Of a DNA stretch of 64,000 bases, positions 25,693 to 36,822 are shown in pieces (within the stretch, counting starts at the first letter, position 1; each line of letters opens with the position of its first letter). Below the pieces are notes generated by a model, which did no database searches, had not been told where the DNA came from, and saw nothing but the letters and a program-made list of their open reading frames with translations. The stretch spans positions 50,180-114,179 of the forward strand of contig JALNQF010000144.1 of the NCBI GenBank assembly GCA_028456385.1. Reading direction: 5' to 3'. A program made the translations under genes and the position numbers. The DNA is from Ophiosphaerella korrae. Lineage: Eukaryota > Ascomycota > Dothideomycetes > Pleosporales > Phaeosphaeriaceae.

Positions 25693-26494
25693 GCTGTGTA
25701 AGTATTGGCACAGAACCAGGAAGAAATAATGCGCGTTTCCCGGTTTATGGATAGATAAGAATCGTCCCACAGGTCCACGTGGTAGAATGCAACCCCGGGG
25801 GCAAAGTGAGGAAGGGAATTGGCTAGGTAATCTCAATTGTTTAAGTATCAAACGTAGCCAAGCAGCAATCCCAGACTCATCCTTGTAAACAATCCTCTTC
25901 GTCTCTGCGCACTCGTAAATACCAACTGTGCTCCATCTGCAACATACGCATGTTGTAGCATCCTACTCGTATTTGCCTCGCGTATCAGGATAGCATGACA
26001 TGGCACGGCACGGCACGCTACGGGGCTATCCCATCGACCCATCCTCCACAAACGCCTAGAGTTAGTTCATCTTATATCCGCCAATGGAAATGCATGTCAA
26101 AATAACTATAGCTAGATCAGGAGGAGCTAAGGCTGTAGATGGAAAGCAAATCTTACGCCGAGGCGGAACCGGAGACCGACAGTTCATGCGCTATCTCTTT
26201 TCGTCTGGAGCATCCTCCTAACAAATTCTTGGTTTAGCCGGTAAGCGCAACGAATCTTGGAATTTTCTGTTGAAATAAAGGATAATAGTGATCGCTTCTG
26301 ATTCAGCGGTCGTCAAAAGGGCATGTAGAACGGCCAGGGGAGGCCTTATGTAGGCTAAGTAATGTCCCAGTCTCCAGGATAAGGCTCCTAGAGAATTCTA
26401 GTCGCCCTATAGTACGGACTGTGGCATATTTGAGAACTGCTAGATTAGCTGCAATTACACACGATACGGCAGAGCTACTTCCCATCGCTTCGCT
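25693..26494. other. Divergent intergenic region
   Basis: Upstream region shared by the M20 peptidase and the rhodopsin-domain gene; no further gene or repeat seen. Confidence 0.4.
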
Positions 26495-28074
26495 ATGGCT
26501 TCTGTTTACTTTGAGACAGGCAAACACCTCACCACCGCGAGTATCTCGCTGGTGGTGGTGGACGTCATCGCTGTGGCCACCAAGTTTTGGGTGCGCCTCC
26601 GCTTGAAGCAGCCTCTAATGGCCGACGACTGGCTCTTGGTGCCTGCAACTGTACGTACCGATACTCCTCCGTCCACGCAGACTATGGTTCAACCATGCTG
26701 CCTCGCTTGGCCGACGTGGTCACCATCAGAGGCAGTTTCTCTGTTGTTGGCCATCGTGGTGACCTTGAGCAGAAACTGACAAACCCCAGATCTTGTCCAT
26801 AGGCATCGGCTCCATGCTCACTTATGGCGCTTTTGAGGGTGCCCTTGGAGGGTCGATTAGCATTCCTCCTGGGGCTAATGGCCGCGCTGAGTTGGAAATG
26901 GCCCGATTAACACTGGGAAGAAAGGTATGTCTGGCAAGACTTGGTGAAAAGGCTCTCAGTTGACCGTGACTGACAATGGACGGCGTTCTTGCTAGATCCA
27001 ATATCCTTTTCTCTTCCTGCACCCGCTGGCCGTGGGTTTGGTTAGATGCAGTTTTCTCTTTCTATACCTGCGCATCTTCTCCGTCAACAAGCCCCGCAAG
27101 CTTATCGCCGTGTCCATATGCATCGTCGCAGCATGGACCGTTTCGTTCTTCTTTGCCGAGTTGTTCCAATGCGGCACGCATTTCAAATCTAACTGGGGCT
27201 CAGTGAAGCTTTTCGCGGCGCATTGCCCCGACACGCTGTGGATATTGTTTGTGAACTTTCTCACTAGCGCTATCCTTGATGTTTACATCCTTCTCCTACC
27301 TATGCCATTTGTACGTTCCGCTCCTTCTCATCTTCCTCATCTTCCTCACCGAAACGCGAAACTGACCGAGCGCGTGTTTGCAGATTTGGAAATTGAAATT
27401 GAGCACGGCGAAGAAGATTGGTGTAACTTCCGTCTTACTTATAGGCTCTACGTACGTCGATGTTTCTTAGACCTACGAGGATCTGACTAGCTGCTAATGA
27501 GTGCTAAATCGTAGCACGGTTGTAGCCTCTGTGCTTCGGCTCGCCTTCCTGGCCCCCCGTGTTTTCTCAACGAAACAAGGCCCACCCTTGACGTTTGAAC
27601 AGAGATCTGGTTCGTGCATCATCACTACGCGCAAGCTGCCTTAGACATCCATCTAACACAAATGCAACAGCGAGTTTGTCGTCGACATTGTACTGGGGCA
27701 TGGTAGAACTCGGCGTGGCCATATTCGTAGCCTGTCTTCCTACGGTGCAAAAACTGTTTCGCCCGCAGGATGGAAAAGGAATACTTTCTCGCATTAACGT
27801 GACTGGGGCGTCGTCAAAATCGAAGAGCCACACGACGTCATCGTCGTCACGAACGATAGGGTCCAAAACCATGAACGGACCGCGCATCTGCGTGGACCAT
27901 ACGGTCAACGTTGCATATGAGGATACGGACACGGATAAGAGGCCCATATTATCTGGATTGGAGACTGTGTGGACACGGCGCAGTAAGAAGAGTGAGGACA
28001 ATGCGAGCGACATCGAAATGCAGTCGGGCCGGCCAAGGTTGTCAGACCCGATCGAGACACGGCGTGCGTTCTGA
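26495..28074 (+). CDS. Rhodopsin-domain integral membrane protein (PTH11-like)
   Basis: Start ATG 26495, stop 28072-28074, about five or six exons. It shows the fungal rhodopsin-domain pattern: an extracellular N-terminus, helix 1, then FWVRLRLKQPLMADDWLL (R-x-DD-W/Y motif), helix pairs, LVRCSFLFLYLRIF, a cysteine-bearing loop (FQCGTHF and AAHCPDTLW), DVYILLLPMPF, LLIGSTTVVASVLRL and a final helix WGMVELGVAIFVACLPT. A long hydrophilic tail of about 110 residues follows. Donors at GCAACT|GTACGT (about 26650) and AGAAAG|GTATGT are clear; the splice near 27608-27667 before the last helix is less certain. These proteins resemble seven-helix receptors of the Pth11 type; ligand and partner are unknown. 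Confidence 0.75.
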
Positions 28075-28286
28075 CATATCTTGGCAAGCCTAACAATCCC
28101 TGCGACCTGGGCATAACCTTGCCCCGCATCATGACTAAGCACGGAGCTCGCTTAAAATAGCTTCCCTGCAGTAATTACGAACATAACTCTTCAACGAGTA
28201 AATCAACCGCTACGGTCATTGACAACAGCCTGACAGCGGCCCCACAATTCTGTCCCTGCGGCTGGTGGATCGATACAGCATACATC

Positions 28287-29045
28287 ATGGTAGATTTGCT
28301 GCCTAACGGGAATGGGCCGGAAGAAATTGAGAAGCCCAAGTTTTCGCAGTAAGTCGTCGCGCCTCGCCTCTCACACGGCCCTGCGCTTACCCTAAGCAGG
28401 TTTCTTGCCTCCTCCGTCATAGCGGCCACCGTTGCCAGCTCGAAAACATTCTACCTTCACTCTGACCTGCTAGCCGCCGAATCGGAAAGGTTCTCCAATA
28501 GCCTAAAGGGCGGGTTCAAGGAAGCCGAGGAGAAAGCTATCGAGATAGGGGATGAAGATCCCAACCTTTTTGGATTCTTCGTCGAATACCTTTACCGCGA
28601 CTGCTCGATCCTTTCCCGTGAGGTCCAGCATTACTCCGAATACGTCACCTTGGCACGCCTCTATGCCATGGGAGAACGCCTTATGGCACCGAAATTTCAA
28701 TCCCATTCTCTTTGGAGATTCACCCAATCGATAACGAACAACACGTTCATCTCAGATGAGAGCATTTGTGAACTACTTCGGATTGCCTGCACGGAAATTA
28801 CTGAGAGAGCGAGAGAGGATCCTATGAGGGCGTACATATTCTGGTATGGAGGAATCAAACTCACTAACCTCCAGAAGCTCGGTATGTTTCATCAGCTGCT
28901 GTGTGACATTCCAGACTTGGGAAAGCAGCTGTGCCTATGGCTGAATCAAACTCGACCAAAACAACCAGCCATGCCGAACGAACTGCAGTATCAGATGTTT
29001 GCGCCGGAAAGCGAGTACAGCTTGCAGTTGCCCTCGAGGAAATGA
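28287..29045 (+). CDS. BTB/POZ-domain protein
   Basis: Start ATG 28287; intron from CA|GTAAGT (about 28350) to AGCAG|GTTTCT (about 28401); stop 29043-29045; about 235 residues. The BTB core reads TFYLHSDLLAAESERFSN, then EKAIEIGDEDPNLFGFFVEYLYRD, the usual strand-helix order of fungal BTB proteins. The C-terminal part is helical with many Trp, Leu and Asp residues. BTB domains mediate dimerisation or cullin-3 binding; no Kelch, MATH or zinc-finger partner domain is present, so the role is unknown. Confidence 0.8.
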
Positions 29046-29559
29046 AAGTGGATTAGCCAATGTGCGTAGGGCTTAGCGTTTCCGCGAATAAGTCATGGGG
29101 GACAGACAGCGGCAAAAGGCCGTGCGCGGCCGTGCGCAGCAGAAAACCAGGGTGCATAGACGGAAAACGACGACTTTGCAGGGCGACAGCAGTAGCTATA
29201 GAGCGTGTTTTTAGGTAAAAAGTAGAAAATAATAAATTGGAGAGTATAGCAGGGCCTGCGGCAAAATTACCTATGGTGCAGCAGGGTAGTTGTTAAGTTG
29301 AATGTGGTCTGTTAGTAATTAGAAGCTTGTGTTGAACCCTTTGGGCAAACTCGGCAATCTACGACCTAAGAAGTGGGGGTCTTGATCAGCACGTGCGACA
29401 GGATCACGTGGTCTTGACAAGCTCGACAAGTCGACAATCTCGATAGTGTCGACTTCATTGAGACGATCGACTTAATGAAGATAGCCCTGATGCTAAGCAT
29501 ATAGGTGCTATATTTATTACCCTTAAATAGTTCCTGTATTATTAATACTATTTTTTTAG

Positions 29560-30065
29560 ATAGGCTGGTAAATGGGTAGGGGTTGGGTTAGGGTCTAGAG
29601 TCTCCTCGCCGAGTACCCGCTTTCCCGTCCCTCACACTGCTGAAGAAGGCCGAGCAAGAGTTGCATATAATAGGGGTATATCGTATAAAGGGTTTGACTA
29701 AGTATAAAGCTAATCTCGCAAGGCAGCCGCTACTTACAAACCCGAACGTTATAACAGCTAAGCGTAAGTTGACTCCAAAAATTCACTGCGTTAGTGGCGT
29801 ACTATTGGAGCCACCGATAATCCTCGTTTTGCACAAGTGGTTTTCGGCATGCTCTTAATTCTAGCGACGAGTAATGAGCCTGAGCGTGTGTTCAGGTGGC
29901 TTAGCCTTATGATATTGATGCGCTGCAATTATCTTGAGCAGAGCACAATATAGGCTGCCCAGTGCTTTACTCCTACGATAAGTGATGAATTGTTAATACC
30001 AAGGCAGCAATTTCGTACTACTAGAAGGTTAAACTTTAGAGAATCCTACAATTTTAACCTGATTC
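29560..30065 (+). mobile_element. hAT transposon relic
   Basis: Begins with a G-rich block (GGCTGGTAAATGGGTAGGGG at about 29563) that also occurs at 61720, suggesting a shared element end. Near 29870 is the degenerate hAT dimerisation signature TSNEPERVF, in which the usual VFSGA continues as VFRWL, followed by a recognisable but stop-broken tail (an ECLK-like block read as AAQCFT). No intact transposase remains. Confidence 0.6.
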
Positions 30066-30203
30066 TCAGTAGCTTAAGTCTCAAACACCCCAATGGATCG
30101 AAATGGAGTAGATCCTGCAGTCTGTCCAAATCCACTCAAGCAGCGTTTCGGATCTAGATCCAGTTGATCCAGTTGATCCATCCGTCCATTTTCCACACAC
30201 TGC

Positions 30204-31285
30204 CTAGGCTTCTGTACGGCCAGATTCTTGAGACCTACTAGGATAGCTGTCAAAATGTACGAGAGACAGCTCCTCAATCTGACGCCTAATATGGCTATTC
30301 TGCTCACAAAATTCGGAAGAGGTGGTTGATGACGAGTGAAGCATACCAAAGCGGTGCAAGACTTGCTCCGTCGGTGCTTTGAGGCAGGGCAACGAGGCAG
30401 CAATAGTGGCTACCATCAACTCCAAGCCACAGAACAAGTCGATTCTTACTATCACCCAGGCCATACTTCGATCCTTAAATTTCCCTAAAAGTATGGTGAG
30501 CCTCAAGACTCCAAAGACGGAGGCTAAGAGACCTGTCGCCATGAGACAGCAGATAAGGATTTTCTCACTCTTCGGCCGATGCATTTTCGATATGAATGGG
30601 AGAGGGATTACCGATAGAACGATATCCGAAGCGACGTTGAAGGCTCTAACATGTCAGTGACGAGCACACCAGCTAGGTATCTTTCTTACACTCACCGTTA
30701 TACGTGTATGCGTATGCCTCCATCTGCGACGGTGTCAAGCATGCGGCATCCGGGTTGGCTTCCCATGCTGCAGTTATCGGACGACAGTATGCAACGTTCA
30801 CCGAAGTTGATGAAAGGATCAACGCGATCTGGATGGCGATGAGGGCCCATAATGGCCATTTCCATCGTTTCGAGTCTTTCAGTCGTAGAATCATCAGGCA
30901 CATTGAAATTCTGATCAGATTCATGGACCAGAACCAAAGAACGCCACCAGTAAGTCCCAGGGGGCCGAGAATCGATGCAACTTGTCCGGGGCCCGCAATG
31001 ACGCGGCCGTATGAATACATTACCACAAGGATTACGAACCAAGCAACGGTCAATAGCTGGGTAGTGAATTAGCAATTGCAGATACAGCTAGGATCGGGCT
31101 TATTTTCGACTTACTAACGAAAATGCGAGAACATAGTCATCCCGCCTAAGGAGCCATTCGGGGCGGTATCGGGAGTAGAAGCGGGCGACGGAAGTTAGGA
31201 TAGCGATCCCCAGGAAAATGCTACACGGAACCAGGGCGGCTGCGGCATGGATAGTGCCAGGTGCTGGGGGGCTCGGATTTGACAT
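30204..31285 (-). CDS. Rhodopsin-domain integral membrane protein
   Basis: Start ATG 31285, stop at 30204. Exon 1 encodes helix 1 and the motif ARFYSRYRPEWLLRRDDY. The next exon has helices through LWFWSMNLIRISMCLMILRL, a PLW-type helix and the cysteine loop AYCRPITAAWE. A GT-AG intron (AAC G|GTGAGT, at about 30705, to GAG|CC) leads to ASDIVLSVIPLPFI and the last helices, with CLMATGLLASVFGVLRLTIL and GLELMVATIAASLP. The C-terminal tail is short and polar. The seven-helix layout and the RxDDY motif fit the same fungal family as the gene at 26.5 kb, though the two proteins are only distantly alike. Function unknown. Confidence 0.78.
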
Positions 31286-31807
31286 AAGAACCCCCTTATG
31301 GATTGCACGAGGACGATTGTGTTGCTGAAGGTGAAATAGTTTTTAAGATGGCATCTAGCCGGTTTGAGTCGTTGGAATACCACAGTTTAATATAAACTAC
31401 TGCACAGCTCCACATTCAGCAATTGGTTTCATTGTGAAGCGGAATTTCCCGGTGCTACAAATCAAATGTCTCATAGTCTGTGGGCTAATTCGTGGCTTAC
31501 GGGCTGAGCGCCACAAAGGCTTACTAGTATTATCAGCTGGCCTTAATTCTTTTTTTTGTGTCTGAATCATCTAATCATATCGCTTGAAGGTCGTGCCGCT
31601 TTACTGGTTTCCCAATCGCAAGCATGTGATCCGAACGCCGAACTGCATATGGCGCCTCCTGAACCCCCTGATTTTATGATAAGCGATTTATACAGATTAC
31701 TACTTCTAGCTAGATATACTTTGATAGTTGGTCCGAATTGCATACTAGGTAATAGTTGGGAGTTATGTTAATAGTTAGTAGTTATATTATAAAATCTATA
31801 GAGATTC

Positions 31808-32040
31808 TGTCACGGGTACTTTTCCCCCTACCTGAAACCTCTCTTTGAGCCTCTCCCTTTGAACCTCCCTTTGAGCTCCTCGGGCACCCCCAGGATCACC
31901 CTCGGAGCTACTTGGGATCACGTGCGCTCCTTAGATATATAAACACCTTCGTGAGCCTATGAATCCCTTAAGGATTCGTCTCACTTCATTAATATACCTA
32001 TTGTTCCATCATATCTGACTCCTGCCAAATACTCCTCACA
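31808..32040. mobile_element. Solo LTR with 5-bp target duplication
   Basis: A 233-bp segment starts TGTCACGGG and ends CTCACA, so it has TG...CA ends. It is flanked on both sides by the same five bases, GATTC (31803-31807 and 32041-32045), a target-site duplication. Inside lies a TATA-like AGATATATAAACACC near 31935. No internal retrotransposon domain is present, so it is a solo LTR left by recombination. Confidence 0.8.
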
Positions 32041-32150
32041 GATTCAAGGATAAAAAATAACCTATATAATAGTTTATCGCGTAATAAGCTACTACGCTCC
32101 TCCTCCCCTAAATCAATACTTAACTTTAATACTTAATATCTAAATTATTC

Positions 32151-32198
32151 TAAGCTTAATTAAGGAAGTACTTCTAAGCTTAATTAAGGAAGTACTTC
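32151..32198. repeat. Perfect 24-bp tandem duplication
   Basis: The unit TAAGCTTAATTAAGGAAGTA followed by CTTC occurs twice, 32151-32174 and 32175-32198, in AT-rich intergenic DNA. Confidence 0.9.
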
Positions 32199-32873
32199 TG
32201 GCTATAGTTGTCAGATGTGCGACTGAGCGAGTTGGCGATTCCGGCGATGGCGCAATCGAGCAATGGATCCAGACTATCACATGCTAACAAGCTATCGCGA
32301 GAACTACGGTTCATCATGACATGATAGGAACGGCATGGAGCCGAACCACTCAAACAAAATATCGGATCTCCACTATCCATGATGATAGACCTCAGCGAAC
32401 TGGGTAGGGATGACTATATAGAGCAGCCGAAAAGGCGTTGGTAATGAAGGAGGACAATCAGAACTCAGAGGATCAGCGAGAATACAATCAATCAATTCTA
32501 CTTCACTCAATTCAATCCAATCGATCATCTTTTTATCACGTTCAATTATCATAGTTGTGTGCACGTCAAATCCGGCACGAAATCTCACAATAGTATTATT
32601 AAAACCAGGAAAATAATCTAGTAATTAAAAAACTATATAATACTATAGCTACAGCTATTTAATACTTATATATAGCTACTAGGCTCTTATAACTCTACCA
32701 AAGATTAAGTTAAGAAATTCGTAGACTTACCGCTTACACTTAGAATGACGTACACCCCAATATCTGCAGCCGAAACACTGTATTAGGCCACGTCATTCGC
32801 AATGCCAGCCATCTAAGCACCGACGATAGCCATCTTATACTTTCGAGTACTATCGATATTTCTAGTGTATGTT

Positions 32874-35800
32874 TCAAGCAAGATGTCCCGACTTTCTCCA
32901 CCTCAGTAGATACTCGATAATCAGCTCTTTTTCAAGCCCTCCACTTCCACTGAGATGAATCGATGCTGCCCTTGCTATGCGTGTATCAAGTATAATACTA
33001 CCACTTGCTAAAGCCTTGAAATCATTTTTAAAAAAATCAATGAGACTTGTAGCATAATCGGTCGAAATTAGGTTTTCCAACCAGGTTTCAAAATCAATGC
33101 AACCCTCCTTGAGCCCTAACTTCTCCACCACGAATGCTCCCAATGCAGACAACGGTTGTCGTATCGGATTCTCTAGGTGATAGTAAGGCGATTTTGCAGC
33201 GTTGGCGTGGAAGAGAATATCGATAAGCGACTTGGCTGCACGGTCAACAGGCAGCCATGAGAAATCCTGCAGCCACTCGAGTTAGCACTTTCAAGGCCAA
33301 ACCAAAGTCAACGAATAACCTACCCCTTTCATATCTGGAAATGCCGAAAGCATCTGTGATGCCTTGATTAATGCGGGCACATGTTCCTCCGTTTTCCATA
33401 TTCCTACGCTTCGCTCGGGCCCGCTGAGTTGCCCGATGCGTACAATCATAGGGGTGCACCGCTTATTAACTTTATCGACCTCCTGGTGCAGCATGCGCTC
33501 GCATACCCACTTGGCTTCAGCATACCCCATTCTTGCTGTTACGAGCGGATTCTGCAACGGTGCCTCTAACACCACGTGTGACCCTGTGAGTTCGTGGTAA
33601 TGTCGCACGACGGAGATCGATGACGCTAGAACCAAACGTGGCGGCTCTATCTGTGGGCGAGCTCTGTGTGCGGACCGAGCCAATCGAATAAGTGTCTGCA
33701 GCGCATCTAACTGTGGACGGAAGCTTGCCAGCTGTCGTTTGAAGTCCATTGGCCATGCTAGATGAACAATATGTGTCACGATGGCCCCGAGATGCGCTAG
33801 CTGGTCCCGAGTCAGCCCGAGATCCAGTGCCTGTGTATTAGAGGCAATGAAAGATATTTTTTCCCACGCTGCAGGGGTAATCAATACACCTGCATCGGCA
33901 TTGACTTGTTCTTGACGAGCTCGAAGTCTTTCTTCACCGCTGTCTCTAGCTGTGCGACGATTCAGGCAGATGATCTTTGAAACGCCCTTGTTCTGTGCTA
34001 GACAGCCGAGCACATGTGCCCCAAGATTTCCTGTCGAGCCAGTAAGGACAATTACTGCCCCATCACCTATGTCTAGGGGCCTATCAGCTACGCTGAAGTC
34101 TTCCAAGCCCTCTATGGCACCTAAGTACTCATCTACAAGAGCTTGCATTTGCGATGCGCGGTCCTCTGTTTGATCCATGGTTTTTACGTTTTCACCTCGG
34201 ACCAGTAATCTAATAGCCGACGCTTGTTTAGTAAGAGATGGGTTCTGGTATATAAAGGCAGGCGTAAGTCGTTCAGCGGTAGCAAATACGCCGGGAGCGG
34301 CCTCATCGATTGAAGAATTCAGGAATCGCACCAACCTTGTGGCCTGCAGTGAGTCCATACCAAGTTCGAACAGGTCACTATCGATTTGCCAACCGCTACT
34401 TAGCTTTTGGTCCATGACTTTCTCGATAATTTTACAAAGGCTGCTCTCCAACTCCTCAAAATCGAGTGTGACGCTTGAACTGAAACTTTCGAGCTCTAGT
34501 GCTTCGTATGCGGCGCGGATCTCTTTAGCAAAGATAGTGTGAACTTCTCTGCGCATCACGGATCCCTTATCAGATCTTGGGATAATCTTACCAGAAGGCT
34601 TGACAATAATAGCCAGCCTGGATGATATCCGTGCGTGTGTATCGAGCAGTGGGTTGATCTTAGACACTAAGCACCAAACCTGGTCCACAAATCCTTCTAC
34701 ATCGTCGATCGAGCCCGAAGGCTCTACCAATACCGCCAACTCGAACTGCCCTTGCCCGACGCAAACCGCAGTCTTGATGGCACGATCCTGGGTCAACGTC
34801 TGCTCGAGGTAACGCGGAACAACCTTCTCGCCATTCTTCAGCACGATGAGGTCATCGCGCCTGCCTAGAATCTGCACCTCAATGTGTTGCGTCGATTCAG
34901 GCCTCTTGACAAGCTCGTCCTGGATCTCGAAAGTCTTGCCGCCCCAGCCGAATGGGTGGCCGACCAACTTGAAGCGCTGCGGATGATCGTCCACCCCGGC
35001 CACAGGATGTAATTTTAGGCCCAGATCAGCTCGGATACGGAGATAGCGCGCGTCATAATCAGCACCGGGCTGGAATATAGGTGCAATGGCGCCAATTTCG
35101 GTGGCGCCGTAGTGATTGAGCAGTTTAACGCCCTCAGTAATCAACGTGTCACGTGTCTCGGGACTTAATGGACCACCACCCACCGCAACCAACCGCTGGC
35201 GGCGCAGGACAGAAAGGGAAATCTCGCGTTGTTCGCCGGCTAGACTCAGCATATCCTCAAGAATACTCGGAACCGTCATCAGCGACTGCACACCAAAGGT
35301 CTCAAGCAGTTCCATAGTTGAATGTGCGGCCGGTATGATACGGGGCGGTGGAAAGACACATGGCATGCCTACTGAGAGGCTCAGACACGGCGCTAGTAGC
35401 CCGAATCCATGGTATAGCGGCAGTGTAGAGAGGTTTGACCAGGTAACCTTCTCATGCGGGGGGAAGCTGTGGCACGCGGCATAGCCAAGAAGATAACGGT
35501 GAGCTAGGCGAATGGGCTTAGGAAGCCCCGTCGTGCCCGAGGAGTGTAATATCAAGACGTCGATATCGTTCTCATCAACTCTCATGCGAGCGCTAAAGTG
35601 ATCCTCATTACACGATCTAGACCGGGCAGAGGAATCGAGAAAAAGCGAGTAAGTTGGCACAAGCTTTACCTCAGCCAAATCGATGTCGTCCTGTTTGATG
35701 ATGTGCCCCGTCTTCTTCGATAGCAGAATTGACCGACAGCCTGTCTCTTTCAACATGTGGCGCACACTCTCTAAACTTAATCTTGCTGATAACAACACAA

Positions 35801-36258
35801 CCTGAGGAATTGCCATTAGCCAATATAACCTTGGAGAAGAACTTCAATGGTATCCATAAACTGACCGGAATACCCAACACGAGAAGTGCCGTGATGTAGA
35901 TAAACAGGCCAACATCACTTTCCAAGAATAATGCCACCGGAGCAGGCTTTAGTCCCTTGTCTCTTACTTCATTACATCCTACAAGATTTATTTGAAGCCA
36001 GGACGAACATGCGTCTACTGCTTCTCGGAGCATTTTAAAGCTGATGCGATCTGCCTCGTAATTCCCATTTGTACTGGCTTTAGACCCAATGGTAGACTTT
36101 GCTGCTGATGCCTGGATACAAAATATGTGATCTGGATTCACTTCGGCATTGAAATTTATCAGGTCTGGAAGGCTACGTATATTATCTTCCTTTGCAGGTT
36201 CATGTCCCAGTGGGTCAAATTGGGCGCGCTGGAAAGCGCGTAGGTTGAGGCTTCTCAT
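32874..36258 (-). CDS. NRPS-like reductase, A-T-R
   Basis: Three exons, 36258-35866, 35801-33324 and 33266-32874, give 1,087 residues. Both introns are GT-AG (donors GTCAGT and GTAGGT). Domains in order: an adenylation domain (about 30-560) with LHSSGTTGLPKPI near residue 217, NHYGATEIG and GRRDDLIVLKNGEK; a carrier domain near 600-640 with the phosphopantetheine serine in FELGMDSLQATRL; and a thioester reductase from about 710 with the NADPH motif LTGSTGNLGAHVLG and YAEAK near 891. There is no condensation domain, so it acts on one acid: adenylation, thioester formation, reductive release. By analogy with partners of orsellinate-type synthases in ascochlorin-type pathways, it probably turns the PKS acid into an aldehyde. 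It shares a promoter head to head with the PKS. Confidence 0.92.
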
Positions 36259-36822
36259 CGTTGGCTAGATATGTAAAGTTTAGTCTGTGAAGAGGTTAGG
36301 GAACGAAAAAAAAATAAGATTCATAGGTTCATTCCCTCTTATCTTCCTCTTTCTCTTGATCGATGTTGCCTTGTATGACCATTGTGATTGCGTCAGATTG
36401 ATATCGTTGGTCGTTGGCCCTGCGTAACTCCGGTATACGCCGGTCCTGGTCGCACGTTTTAGGCCCTAGATCAACTGCTAAAACTACCTTTATAGGACTG
36501 AAACTCTCTAATTAATGCATCAATAAGCATTCCTAAGCGGCTGATAGAACGTTTCTTCGAGCGCTTATCTTACAAAGCTTAGTCAAAATACATTAGGGGG
36601 TTGCTACATAACGCATTTGAGCCATTTATCCACGAATGTATTATATTGCAGAAACAGTTTCGGTCTATCAAATCAAGTTAATCCCGCCACTCTATTTGTA
36701 AACCTTTGATAAAGGTTGTGTTATCAATTACTAGATCTACTTAAACTCCTTGTAGCCTCTTCCTCTATTACCCCGTGTATTGTGCTTCTAGCTATTTTTG
36801 AATCCCAAATTTTCTAACGACG
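36259..36822. promoter_or_regulatory. Bidirectional promoter of NRPS-like and PKS genes
   Basis: The 564 bp between the two divergent starts contain paired copies of the cluster motif: TAACTCCGGT at 36425-36434 and TACGCCGGTCCTGGT at 36436-36450. The second differs by one base from the copy at 54042-54056. Binding is inferred, not shown. Confidence 0.65.
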
